Assembly (NCBI GenBank): GCA_002104895.1
Contig: MCFG01000125.1
Coordinates: 75,001-139,000 of the forward strand
From: Anaeromyces robustus
Lineage: Eukaryota; Neocallimastigomycota; Neocallimastigomycetes; Neocallimastigales; Neocallimastigaceae
Direction of reading: 5' to 3'
Length of the DNA stretch: 64,000 bases
A program made the translations under genes and the position numbers. Position 1 is the first letter of the stretch, and every line of letters starts with the position of its first letter. Positions 22,818 through 36,946 of this stretch are shown in pieces. Below the pieces are notes generated by a model, which made no database searches, was not told the origin of the DNA, and saw nothing but the letters and a program-made list of their open reading frames with translations.

Positions 22818-24168
22818 TATAAAAAAAAATAGATGATTCTTAATTCTTAAGAAAAAAAAAGGAAAAATATAAATAATTAAAGAAAATTAAAATTAAATCA
22901 ATAAAAAAATAAAAATAAAATAAAGAAAATTAAAAATTAAAAATTTAAAAAAAAAAAAAAAAATTAAAAAAGTAATATTCAATTTTAATTAATAAATTAA
23001 TACAGAAATATAAATCATAAAATAATATTAATAAAAATTTATATTAAAATTAAATATTACAATATTTTAATAATATTCAAAAAAAAAATATTATAAAATA
23101 TATCAATAATAAAATAAATATCAAAATAAATTAAAATAATACATAATAGTTATAATAATAATTTATATATTTAAAAAAAAAAAAAAAAAAAAATCAAAAT
23201 AACAATAATGAAACTATTTATATATTGTTATATATATAGCATAAAATATAAAAGTTATACTGTATATATAGCCTTTTTTTTTTTTTTTTTTTTTTTAAAT
23301 ATATATATTTATACCTTTTATTAATATTTATTATTATAATTTTAGTATTCAATAATGATAATAATAAGTGTTAATAGAAAGGTAAAGTTATTTAAACAAA
23401 AATAATTAAAATTTTTTTTAAAAAAAAAAAAAAATTCAAAACAAAACAAAACAAAACAAAACAAAAACAGTAATAATAACATAAAGAAAAAAAAAAGCAT
23501 GAAAAGATCAAAAAAATTAAAAAAATAAAAAAAAAAAAAAAAAAAAAAATGAAAAAAAAAAAAAAAGCAAATAAATATTTAAAAGTAAAATGATATATAA
23601 ATTTAAAGCAAAAAAAAAAAAAAGAAAAAAGTTTAGTTAATTCATATAAAATATTTGAATTAATGACTTTATATATTAAAACAATTCAGGATTAAAAAAA
23701 AAAAAAAAAAAAAAAAAATAAAATAAAGAGCAAAGGAGAAAAATTGTTTTAAACTATTTAAACATATTTTTCCTTTTTGTTTTTATTTTTTTATTTTTTT
23801 TTTTTTAAAAAAAAAGATACTAAATAATTTTATATCATTTTTTTATAATTATTTTATTATTTAGTAATATTCTTATTAATAATTTCTTTAATAATAGCAT
23901 ATCTACTACTTCATCATAGATTTTTCTTTTTTCTATATTATTTGTTTTTGCTTTTTTTATTTTTTTATTTTTTTATTTTTTTATTTTTTATTTTTTTTCT
24001 TTCTTTCTTTTGTCTTTTCACTTTTTTTTTTTTTTTTTATTATATACAATTAAATAGCTTTTATTTTATATTATTTTTTTATTATTTTCATTTTTTTTTT
24101 CTTTCTTTATAATTAATATATATTATATACAAAATTTTTATATTTAAATAAATTATATATTAAAAAAT

Positions 24169-24203
<35 letters not shown>

Positions 24204-25119
24204 TAAACAGTTAATATATTTGAAAGCAATTTAATTATGATATTTAATAGAAGTGATAAACTATATTATGTTTATTATATAGTTAAAGAAATCAAACAAA
24301 CAAACAAAAAAAAAAAAAAAAAAAAAAAAAAAGCTTTTTTTTTTTTTTTACTATTATTAATTTTTTTTTTTTTTTTACAATAATTTTTTATTCTATTTTG
24401 TTAATTTTTTTTTAATATAATAATTAATAAGTATAAAGTAACAAATATATCTTTATTTATATATATATATATTCTATTTAAAAAAAATACATTTTTTTTT
24501 TATTTCTTATTGCATTTATCAATACTTTATATATTTATTTAGTTATTACTAAAAAAAAAAAAAAAAAAAGGATTAAAAATCTAGTTAAAAAAAAAAAAAA
24601 AAGATTTTTATTTATTATTTTTTTTTTAACTATTTTATAATAGTTAGTAAAATAGAACAAAATTTAAAAAAAAAAAAAAAAGAAAAATTATAAAAAAAAA
24701 AAAATTATAAAAAAAAAAAAAAAAAAGAGTAAGAATTGATATTTTAGGTAAATGATAATACCTAATAATTATTTTTCTTATTTTTTTTTTTTTTTTTTTT
24801 ACTCTTTTCAAACTATACTATACTTTTTCTATTTTATCTATTAAAAAGTAATAGCAATTAAAATAAATAAATAAAATAAATTATTAATAATTAAAAAAAA
24901 AAAAAAAAAACTTAAAAAATATTTAAAATAAATATATTTAATTATAATATATATTTATGTAAAAAGTATATATATTTGTCATAAAAGTTTTTTATTTATT
25001 TATTTATTTATTTTTATTTTACCTTTTTGATTTATTATTATAAGTATTACCAATTTTTCTAATGATTTATCTTTAGATTTTATTATTGATAAAATGTATA
25101 ATTATACAAAAAAAAAAAA
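22792..25119. other. AT-rich intergenic region
   Basis: The stop codon is followed by a TAA microsatellite, then over 2 kb dominated by poly(A) and poly(T) runs of 15-30 bases. No ORF, structured repeat or transposon end is seen. Confidence 0.7.
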
Positions 25120-26680
25120 TCATTATATTCTCTTTCTAACTTTTTTATGAACCCTAGTATTCATATTCATAGTATTCCTTTAGCCTATAAAAAAAAAAAA
25201 AAAAAAGGTCATACAATCTTAAATCATCAGTAAACCTCTATACTATTATTGGCTCTAATTAATCAAATACAAAGAAAATTCAAACATTTATTAATACTGG
25301 TATGTTTTGGTGTATCGACTATTTTAATAGCAAAAAATCATTACTTAAGAATATAGATTATCATCTATATTCTTAAGTAATCTCTTTGGATAAAAACTTA
25401 TGTTCGAAACCCTACTATGAGCACCTATGCTCTCTTTCGAGACTTTCAGATACCTCCTATAGCTGGAGTTTCTACTGCTAGAAAGGTAGACAGGTTAAGT
25501 GTTTCAAAAAAAAAAAAAGGAAAATTTCACATTGTATTATTAAAGATCTTATTTTACACTATAAAAGAATTAATAAATTCTCTTCTTGGGTGGTTAAATC
25601 TAGTGTATTAATGGATAGACTCAAAAAATGAGTTGAATAGTGAACTACAGAAAAATTTAAAAAATTGGTAATAAACAAGGAATTAAAAGTAAAACCTATG
25701 ATAAATATAAATTTTATAAATTTTATGATTCAAAACATATTATTATTCTGTTGAATTATGAGTACCCTCATCTTAATCTAGGTATCAAATGAATAATACG
25801 TTTACGCTATGGATATATATATAACTTGAAAATAACTTTTTTAAGAGTGGAAAGGTTTCAAAAGAATGCTCTTCTTATTGTCCCTGCTATCAACAAGATG
25901 AGTAATTCTTTGAACATTGTATTTTTGATTGCCCTTTCTTTTCTCTTATTAGATGGAACTCACTAGATTTCACAAAATAAAGAGACACTCTTTATATATT
26001 ATAATAATTACACCTCAATTTTAGAGTATGAAAAATATATCAACCATAAAATATATCTATTCCTTCTTGGTGGAACTTCAACTCTGAAAGAGTTGCACTT
26101 CGATAAAGGGGAATGGAAACATTTAATTGAACAACTTTTACAAAAGTTCAAAGCAGCTTCCTTTTCCATACTTTGTAGGATTGGCTGATTTTTTACCTAA
26201 AAACAGTACCAGTCATATATAGCTTTTTGGAGTTGTTATTTGATCCGTATAAATCAACATCCTTTAATACAAAGAATGTCGATATCGAATCGATAAGACA
26301 TAATAATGATATCTCGAATCGCGATATTATTCCACAGGGGCTTAGAAGTTATTCTCTTTTACTAGAAATGATGACGATTACCCAAGGGAGAGTTTAGTGG
26401 ACACCACACTATCTTTAATTCAGATATTATTTCTTTGCTTTATATTATTTTACCATTTAGAGAGGAGTGAAATCCAAATAGTATCCTACCTGAAATTATA
26501 AGTATTTCAGAAATTTATTATATTTTTCTTTATATTAAATTTATGTAATAGATTTTTAGATAGTATTTTTTTTTATTTTAATCTATTTTTTATTTATGTA
26601 CTAAATCTAAATGTATTAATAACTATTTATTATAAATAAAAACATGGAAGTGTATTCTCTTCCTTTAATTTTAAAAAAAA
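25120..26680 (+). mobile_element. Decayed LINE (non-LTR retrotransposon) 3' region, copy B
   Basis: Several frames carry C-terminal LINE polyprotein signatures in the right order. First comes INQIQRKFKHLL near 25256-25295. Next is RDFQIPPIAGVSTARKV at about 25438-25490, resembling the conserved IPPI-A-AR block of fungal LINEs. RLRYGYIYN follows near 25805, and CPCYQQDE...FFEHCIFDCPFF (a CxxC...H...C knuckle) near 25880-25950. Stops and frameshifts separate them, so the copy is dead. The 3' part (about 26290-26676) matches fragment A near 2.0-2.4 kb and ends in an A-rich tract. The 5' end and most of the reverse transcriptase are missing. Confidence 0.75.
25340..25381. repeat. Perfect 19-bp palindrome with 4-base loop inside the LINE copy
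   Basis: attacttaagaatatagat at 25340-25358 is exactly inverted at 25363-25381 around the loop tatc. It sits between two conserved LINE protein blocks and would not be expected in coding sequence, so it probably arose after the copy died. Confidence 0.95.
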
Positions 26681-27575
26681 GAAACAATTTTTATGATCAT
26701 TATTATTTACTTAGTTTTTTATGATTATTATGATTATTTTATTATAATTAATGAATATTATAATAGAATAATTGTTATTATTAATTCTTATTAATGATTA
26801 TTTTTATTTTATTTTTATTTTATTTTTTTATTTATTATTATTTTTTAATGCGTATTACAATTATTATGATAATGATTATTATAATTAACTATTATAATTA
26901 TTATTTTTATTTAATTATTTATTATTGTTATATTTTTTTTTTAAAAAAAAAAATAAAAAAAGGTATTTTGAATATGAATTTACATTATAATAATAGATAA
27001 TTACTATTAAGAAAAAAAAAATTTTTTTTAACATGTACATATTATTTACATAATTTATAAAAAATAAAATATAAAAAAAAAAAGAAAAAAAAAAAATCAA
27101 TAATAATAATAAATATTAAATTTAAAATTATTTATATATTATTATTTCTTTTTATTATTACGATTATTATGCTTGATGATATCTGATATCGATCTACGTA
27201 TAAATATATATATATATTTTAATAATAATAATATTATTATTATTACATGTGTATTATGAGGTATAAATTTTTTATGAGGTATAAATTTTTTTTTTTTTTT
27301 TTTTTTACATGTATATTATGTATATTATGAGGTATTTTATTTTATGTATTTATTTATTTATTATATAGTTTAATTTAATAAAGAGAAGATATTAAAGAAT
27401 ACTAATAATATGAATTTTTTCTTTTTATTATTTCTTAATTTCGGTTTATGGGGTTATTTATTAATTACTCGTTAATATGTAATATATTATAATATATATA
27501 TTTATATTTTTTTTTTTTTTTTCATTTTATAATTTATCATTATTTTTTTTTCGTGATATATTGGTATAAATAAAT

Positions 27576-27635
<60 letters not shown>
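26681..27635. other. AT-rich intergenic region between LINE and RhoGEF gene
   Basis: Low-complexity A/T sequence with a duplicated gaggtataaatttttt motif (about 27258-27290) and an ATT microsatellite at 27589-27636, which abuts the RhoGEF stop codon. The short open frames here are low complexity. Confidence 0.6.
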
Positions 27636-27640
<5 letters not shown>

Positions 27641-27843
27641 TTAATAACCATGCTTCATTGATAAGTTTACACCATTCTTTTAATTCAACTTTTAATCCAG
27701 CTATAAATAATACTGTATTATCACTTGTAACTCTTAATACCGTATTATGACTATCATCTTTATCATCCTCATAAGAAGATTCTTCATTACCATTACTATT
27801 ATTTAGATTATCAATTAAATTAATATCATTATAATTAATTATT

Positions 27844-27893
<50 letters not shown>

Positions 27894-30800
27894 GTTATTG
27901 TTATTATTATTATTGTTATTAAGTAATTGTTGATTTGATAAGAATGGTGTAGACAATGAACGAAACATTGATAATGGAATATATGGATGATAAGAGTTTA
28001 TATTATTATTATTATTATTATTATTATTGTTGTTGTTGTTATTGTTGTTATTGTTGTTGTTATTATTATTGGTACTATTAATGTTATTTTTATAATAATT
28101 GGTATTAAGGGTGTATAAATTAATTTCCTTTTCCATATCATCAATATTAATATTATAATTGTTATTATGATAAAAGGGACTATTATTAAAATTTTTAATA
28201 TTATTTGAAGTACTACAACTACTAGAATTTGTATTGGTATTAGTATTAGTATTAGTATTAGTATTGATATTAATATAAATATTTTCAGATATTAAATCTT
28301 CATTAGAAACTACAGGACTTTTTAAATGATTATTATTGGTATTATTATAATCATTATTATTATTATTATTTGGAGTATTATTACTATCAATAATAATTCT
28401 ACTACCTCTTGGACTATTTAAAGGTGAAGTAGCTTCAGGTGAAGTAGTTATTGTTTCTGTATTATTTGGAGATAAAAGTTTAGCTGGAGGATTTTTTTGC
28501 TTTTTATGATCAAATTTAATCACACGTAAAATACGTATATTTTCATCATTTTTAAATGTTACAATATTATCAGCTAATGTTCCATTTTTAACCGTACATT
28601 GAACTAAACAATCTCCAAATAAAAAGAATAAATAATTTTGTTTAATAATTACTTCTTTCATTAATTGTTTCCATTTACTACTACCAACAATGACTACATT
28701 ATTATTATGATTACCATTTTTATTATCAATTTGATTAATCCATTCTTGATCTACTAAATCAGCACTAGAATAATTTTTTAAATTACTATTACTTTTAGCT
28801 AAACTTTTTAAAGTAAAATTACTTGCAGTATTTAATTTTGAAGAAGAAGAAGGTACTGAAGAACGATAAAACATTTTTTGTACATAAAGAATATCACTTT
28901 TAAGAAAACGACCATTAATTAAATGACGACTATTGATATCATATCCAACAAAATCATCTACTGCTTTTCTTAATAATTGAAAACCACGTTCTGTACTTTC
29001 CCATTCTCTTTTCCTTTCATTACATTCTGATACTAATTTTTCTAATTTATTTAAAGCAGATTTTAAATATTTAAAATCTGGATGAGTTGAAGGAGTATAT
29101 CTAATTAATTCACGATAAAGTAAACGATAACGAGGTAAACGTTGTACTGGTAAAATTAAAAATCCTTGTAAACTTATTTGAGAATGATGATCAGGATGAG
29201 ATTTAATTGATTTTAAATAAGATTTAATTCTACGACGACGTATAACATTATGTATATTAGAACTTAAATTTTCAATAAAATTAATAGATTTTTCAAAATT
29301 ATTATAATATTCAGAATAAATTTTGAAAAAGGAGATATATGAAAGTATCATTTTACCAAATTCTTTATTTTCTTCTTCATTTGCTTTTAACATATTTGGA
29401 TATAAATGATCTCGATGAAACATTAAAATAGCTTTAATATTTGAAAAAACTAAAGAACTTTCTTCTGAAGTTAAAAGTCCTAAACGTAACATAGGATCAA
29501 TATAAATATTTTCTAAAATTTTTAATTGATTAACATATCGTTTTTCGGAATTTATAATTTCTTTTATTACTTGATCTCTTAAATGATTTTTATTTTCAAT
29601 TGTTCCCTTTTTCTTTTTTGTTATATCTCTTGATGGTATAGCTATATCAAGATAAGAAAGAGGATTTAAGGAAATATTATCTTCCAATTTTGTAGTAGTA
29701 TTATTAGTAGTTGTAGTGGTATTGACTGGATTTAACAAATGATTTAAAGATTCTTTTCTAACATGATATCCTATATGATTACTATTATTAATATTATTAT
29801 TTATAGTTGTTGTAGTATTAGTATTGTATTCATTACCACTATTGGAAATAAAAATGAAATTAGAATCCTTAATATTATCATAATTATAATTTGAATTATT
29901 ATTATCTTTTGTAGGAGAAAGGAAATTTGAATCTTTAGAAATATATTGAGATAAAAGAGATTGATTAAGGGATTGAGTTTTATTATTGAAATTTAATGAA
30001 TAATGTTTTGATTTATTTCTAAGTAAAATAGTATTATCATTATTATAATTTTCACTTTTATTTATATAATCTTTATCCCATTTAACCGTTTTGTTTTTTT
30101 CATTATTAATATTTAATTTATTATCATCATTATTATCATTATCATTACCATTATGGCTGTTACTGGCATTGTTATCTCCATCGTTAATATGATTATTTTC
30201 TCTTTCTTCATGTCCATCAGGATCTGTAATAATAATTTCAGTTAATTTCTTTTCATCATCATTAATATATTCTGTTTTATCTGTAGTGACCAATGTATTT
30301 TCTGCTGTTGAAGTTTTTTTCATAGAACTAATACGAGAAGGGGGTAATAAAATACTATCAAAACTAAATCTTTCAATAATATTAATATCATCATTAGTCA
30401 TAGTTCTATTTTCATCATAACTATGACTAAGATAAATTTTTTCTGGTTTAATATAAAGATTTTCATCATTATCATCATTATTATTATTATCTTTTTCATT
30501 TTCACCACAAGATTTAGATGATAATTTTTTGTTGTTTAAAGATAAAGATTTTATTTTTGAATTTTTTTGATTCGTTTCTATATCTTTTTGTAAATTTAAT
30601 TCTTTATTATTTGGTCTTTTCTCTTTTACAATAAAAGTTAAATAGTCATCTTCATCATCAGTTTCTTCACTACTTTTAAAAGAATTTAAATAGTAATTAT
30701 TATTATTATTAATTAATGAATAGTTTGATGGTTCATTTTGATGCATTTGATTTACCAAAATAGAATTATCTTTAATAGTAACTCTTTTATTTGTATTTGC

Positions 30801-31490
30801 ATATTCCTTTTTAATCATTTCACTACTTTTTAAAATACTTGGTTTATTTTTATTAGAAGAAGAAAAAATATGATTATTATTAATATTAATATTATTATCA
30901 TTATAATAATTATTATTATTATTATTATAATTATTATTATTTCTATTTGTATTAGTAACTTCATTAATGGTTACTCTTTTTTTCTTTAAATCTTCAAAAT
31001 TATTTTTATTAATATCTGGATCATAACTTAAACTTTTATTTTTTTTAATTTGTTGTTTAATCATCATTAAATCATCATCTTCATCATTTTTATTATAATT
31101 ATTACTATTTATTTTAAAAGGCTGATTTTCAGAATTTACCTTATTTTTATTAATATTTTCAAATGAATATTCATTTATTTTTGAAGGAATATTATTATTA
31201 TTGTTACTGATATTGCTATTTTTGTTATTATTATTATTATTATTATTCATATTATGATCGTTGTTGTTATAATTATTTTTTATGATAGGGTAAAAATTAC
31301 TGGAATCATCATAGGATATAATATCAAATGAACGAGGATGATATTCTATTTTATCAGGAGAAAAATAATCATGACGAGTAGGAGAACAACTTCGAATTCT
31401 TTTATGATTTCTTATATTCTTTTTTTGTTCTGCTAATGATGGATAATTTATATCAATATTATATTTTGGATGATAAGAAATATGATAATC

Positions 31491-31522
<32 letters not shown>

Positions 31523-32361
31523 TAAGATTTAGACATTTAAATCATTATTATTTAAAAATATATAATATGATAAAAATTAGTATTTATAATATATATAAAT
31601 GTAAAATAAATAAAGAAAAAAAGATTTTCATTATAATAATTGAGGTAATATATTAATATAAAATAATTATAATTTAAAATATTTATTTATTTATTTATTT
31701 ATTATTTTTTTTGTTTATTTATTTTTTTTTGTTTTACCATTTTTATCAATATTGTTTTGATGAAGATTTTTTTCTTTTTCATTTTCTAATTCATTTTGTT
31801 TTTCATTAATAATTTCTTCTGTAAAACTATCTACTCCAAAAAAATTTGAATTAAATGAAAGATCAGTATAAAGATTATTACTAGATGAAATATTTATTAT
31901 TGAAATTCGACTTAATGTATCTGAATAACTAGGAACATCACAATATTCATATGGATCGTCATGTATATATTGTTGTTTAGAATTATTATAATTAGTATTG
32001 TTACTATTAGCATTATTCAAATTATTATTTATGTTATTATTCATATTCACATTCACGTTATTATTATTGTTATTTACATTATTCAAATTATTATTTATGT
32101 TATTATTCATATTCATATTCACGTTATTATTATTGTTATTTACATTATTCAAATTATTATTTATGTTATTATTCATATTCATATTCGTATTATTATTATT
32201 GTTATTATTATTCATATTCATATTCGTATTATTATTATTGTTATTATTATTCATATTATTGTTATTATTCATATTATTGTTATTATTAATATTATTGTTA
32301 TTATTCATATTATTATTATTATTATTATTATTCATATTATTATTATTATTATTATTATTCA

Positions 32362-32401
<40 letters not shown>

Positions 32402-34747
32402 ATGATCCAAAAATAGAATAGAAGATTCATTTAAATTTAAATCAGATGAATCATCGGCACGTTCTTTTCCTTTACGTGACATTACTGGTTTATTTAATTC
32501 TTTTTTAATAGTATTATTGTTATTAACATTAATATTTATATTAATATCATTATCATTAACATTAATATTGTTATTATTATCATTATAATTATTATTGTTG
32601 TTGTTGTTACCATTATTATTGTTATTGTTATATGCTTTAAATGAACTACAACATGGAATATCTAAAATAGTTGCACTTGTTTTTGTTAAGTGATTTTTTG
32701 AGGTATTATTAAGATTAATATCATAATCACTGACAATATTTATATTATTATTATTATTATTATTGTTGTTGTTGTTGTTCTTGTTGTTGTTGTTATTACC
32801 GTTGTTGTTAGAATGATAATTATTATTTTTATTAGAATTCCTATTTTTATTAATGCTATTATTAATGACACTATTATTATTTTTTTTATTATTATTATTT
32901 TTATTAGAATTCCTATTTTTATTAATGCTATTATTAATGACACTATTATTATTTTTTTTATTATTGTCTTTGATGGTATTATGTTCATCTTTTAATTTAT
33001 CGTTATTTGAATTAATAAGATTATTTATTTTAGGACTTGTAATATAATAATTATTATTATTATTATCAATATCACCATTATTATTTATATTTCCATCATA
33101 TAAAATAATTGATTTATTATCCTTATTATCTTTATTATTATTATTTTTGTTAATGTTGTTGCTATTAATTTCATTATTATTAATATATGAATTTTTCATT
33201 TCATTTTTATTATTTAAAATAGCTTCATTATTATCTGGTGATTCTTTTATATATATATATATTATAATAATAAAATATATAAAAAAACAATTAATTATTA
33301 TTTAATTATTATTGATATTTTCAATGTATATTTATTTTATTTATAAGTTATATATATATTTATATATTTAATAAATAGTATTACCTGTCAATGGTTGAAT
33401 TAAAGAGGAATAATTATATTCTTCTTTTATAATATCTGAATTATTTTCATTTTCACTTAATAGATTAATATATAAAGAATTGTTTTCATGACTAATTTGA
33501 CTATTTGACTCGCTTTCATCAAAATATAATGATTCTATTTTATATAATTATATAATAATTTTAGTTTATTTACAAAATATTAAAGATATAAAAAAAAATT
33601 AAAAAAAAATAATAAAAATTATAATTATAATTATTATTGTTATTATTATTATAGTTTATAATATTATTATATATTATACAATAAATATATTGATAAATAG
33701 TAAAAAAATACCTTTTTCTAACTCTGATAAATCTATTTCATTTTTAGAATTAAATTTTTCAATAATTGCACTTAAAAATGATTTATTCTTTGTATATATA
33801 GTTTTTCATGAAAAAAAAAAATATCAGTAAAATTATTTAAAATTATATAAAAATTTTTTTGTTTATTATTCTTTCAATTATATATAATATTACCTCATTC
33901 TTATTATTATTATTATTATTTTCTGTTTTTATGTTATGTTCATGATCATTATAGTCATGTAATGTATTATTATTTTTTTTATAATTATTTTTATTACTAT
34001 TATTACCATTTTTTAGAATACCTGGTTTATTGTTTAAATGTACCTTATTATTATTGTTGTTTAAAGAACTAGGTTTATTATTTAAATGTACTTTATTATT
34101 TAAAGAACTAGATTTATTATTTAAATAATTTGATCTAGATTTTTTATAAGCTTTCATTTTCATTTCTTCTTTTCTTAATATTTCTTTTGTATTATTTTCT
34201 AATTCTTCATGATTTATATTATAATCATTATAATTTGATGAAAATGATATTGCAGGTGTTACTGAAGTAGTAGGTAAATGGTAAAATGGATTTACCGATG
34301 GATAAAGATAAGAATTATTTATAGATGAAAAGGAAGAACATAAACTTATATTTGAAAATGATTCATTTGGATGATAATTTTGATTATTATTATTATAATT
34401 ACTACTACTAATATTCCATTTATCATAATAACTATTATTTTTATCATTCCAATTATCATAATAACTATTATTATTTATATTATTATTATGATTATGATTA
34501 TTAATATTATGATTACCATGTGAATGAGAATAATTATTTGTTGGATATTCCATATAATGTCTATTATTATTGTTTCTATTAATTTTAATATTATTGCTTT
34601 TATTATTTTTTTTATTATTTATATCATTTATGATATTATCATTATTATTATTATTATTATAATTATTATTATCGTAATTATGGTAATGATAATTATTGTT
34701 ATCATAATTATTATTATTATAATTATGATTGTTATTAACATAATTAC

Positions 34748-34814
<67 letters not shown>

Positions 34815-35899
34815 GTTATTGTTATTATTGTTATTATTGTTATTATTATTGTTATTATTATCATCATTATTATTATTGTTATTATTATTATTATTATTTT
34901 GATTGTTGTTTATGTTATATTTTTTATTATTTTTATTATTATTCTTTTTATTATTACTATTTTTATTATTATTACTATTAAAATCATTGCCAGTATGATT
35001 ATTATTACTATTATAATTATAATAATTATCATTTGGTTTATAATTAAAATTAATATTATTCTTATCCAATTGACAATTATTTTCTTTATCTTTATTATTT
35101 TTATTATTATTATAATTATTACTATTATTATTATTATTAGTATTACTGATATTACTGTCAATATCATCATTCTCTGACTCATTACTAGATGGACCATTGT
35201 ATGGAATTATTGGTGATGTAATAGGAGAATATTTCATATTATTATAATAATAATTTTTATTATTATTTTTATTGTTATTACAATTAATAGGAATAAATTT
35301 ATTATTATTATTATTATTATTATTTATATCATCCATATTATCATATATTTTATTCTATATAATATTTATAAGATTTAATAATTTTTAAATTAATATTTAT
35401 ATAAATTAATAATTGTAATATAATAATAAAAATATAATTTATTTAATATTAATATTATGGTATTTTTAATTATCAGTTTTTTTTTATTTTATTTTTTTTT
35501 TATTATTATTTATTATTAAATAAATTTATATATTATTACCATATTTTTAGGAGATGATTCCATATTTGATATACTATTTTGATTTTTGTAATATTCTATT
35601 CTATCATTATTATTATTATTCTTATTATTATTATTATTATTCATTAAATTCAAAGGCTCATTTTTAAGTTGAGGACTATTATTTTTACTATTATTATTAT
35701 TATTATATATTTTATAAGATTGTTGTTTAGGACTTGGACAAGAAATTGGTGATGAATTATAGGTATATTTATTATCATGATTCCTTGTCGGTGATGATGA
35801 ATAATTATTTTCTATTCTTTTTTTATTATTATTTCCTTTCTTTGTATTATTATTATTATTAGTATTATTAGTATTAGTATTAGTATTTGTATTTTTAGT

Positions 35900-35933
<34 letters not shown>

Positions 35934-36946
35934 ATATTATTAATATATGATTTTTTAGGTAATGATGATTTTGGAGGTGAGATATAATTATAATTATAAT
36001 CATGATGATTCCATTCATTATCATTATCATTATCATTATCATTAATATTAATATTGTTATAATTATTATGATTATGTTTTATTTGATTAAAAGTTATACT
36101 ATTATGATTATAATTTTTATATCTAGAAGTATTAATAGGTATAGGTTTATTATATTGTTGTTGTTGTTGTTGTTGCTTTTGTTGTTGTTTTTGTTGTTGT
36201 TTTTGTTTCTGGTGTTGTTGTTGTTGTTTTTGCTGCTGTTTTTGTTTCTGTTGTTGTTTTTGTTTTTGCTGTTTTTGCTGTTTTTGTTGTTGTTTTTGTT
36301 GTTCTTTTCTTTTACGTGAAGGAGAAGGAGAACAAGAACGAGAAGGGGAACAAGAACAAGAACGAGAAAGAGAACGGGAACGTGAAGGGGAACGAGAACG
36401 AGAACGAGAACGAGAAGGGGAATGTTCTTTTTGTATTTTTTTTTTATGATAAATTGATTCAGATTCACTAGAATCCAAATTTTGTAAAGGAGAAGAATAA
36501 TTTTGATTATATTTTTTAATTTGTTCATCTTCTTTCATAATTCTATTTACAATTTTATTATATTTATAATAACGTTCTATAGAATATTGATTATTTAAAT
36601 AATTACTTTTTTTATAAGAACCAAAAATTTTATCACCTTTTTTCCCATTCTGCATTCGATTCATAAATTCTTTCATATTTTCTTGTGAATTATCAACATA
36701 ATTTTCTTTATTATTATTATCATTTTTATCATTTTTATCATTTGTATTTATTTTATTTTTATTATTATTATTCTTTTTGCTTTTATTGTTATTGTTATTA
36801 TTAGTGGTATTATTAGTATTTTGATTGTAAAGATTATTCTTTTGACGATTTACTAATATATTTTTCTGAGGATTATTTTCAGAAAGAATATATATTTGAC
36901 TATTTTGCTTTGTAGTATTTTTTTTATTAATTATAGTAAAATTCAT
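27636..36946 (-). CDS. Giant Asn-rich RhoGEF (DH plus split PH domain), six exons
   Basis: The minus-strand exons are 36946-35540, 35354-33894, 33787-33712, 33534-33385, 33243-31738 and 31489-27636. All five introns (106-248 bp) have GT and AG ends and matching phases, giving 8454 bp and 2817 residues. The ATG at 36946 is the first after an in-frame TAA. Residues about 174-214 are Arg-Ser repeats and 215-266 are polyGln; most of exons 2 and 5 is polyAsn. A DH domain (about 2169-2362) shows IIKE-like helix 1 (KEIINSEKRYVNQL) and the conserved LPVQRLPRYRLLYRELIRYT. A PH domain starts near 2385 but is broken by a Ser-rich loop and a ~250-residue Asn/Thr-rich insert, ending at EWCKLINEAW. Expected role: nucleotide exchange on a Rho-family GTPase for polarity or the actin cytoskeleton. 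Splice sites are predicted, not proven, and two separate genes remain possible. Confidence 0.8.

Noticed and set aside
31961-32416. Plus-strand Ile/Leu-rich open frames opposite the RhoGEF exons (also 34524-35177, 36002-36319, 32740-33047)
   Set aside because: They are antisense or other-frame readings of AAT/CAA codon repeats. They contain only homopolymeric residues, and the minus strand has the coherent spliced gene.
27636-36946. Four separate Asn-rich genes instead of one RhoGEF
   Set aside because: Each long frame ends at a consensus GT donor and the next begins after an AG in the matching phase. Two short phase-matched exons also lie between them, which is unlikely by chance.
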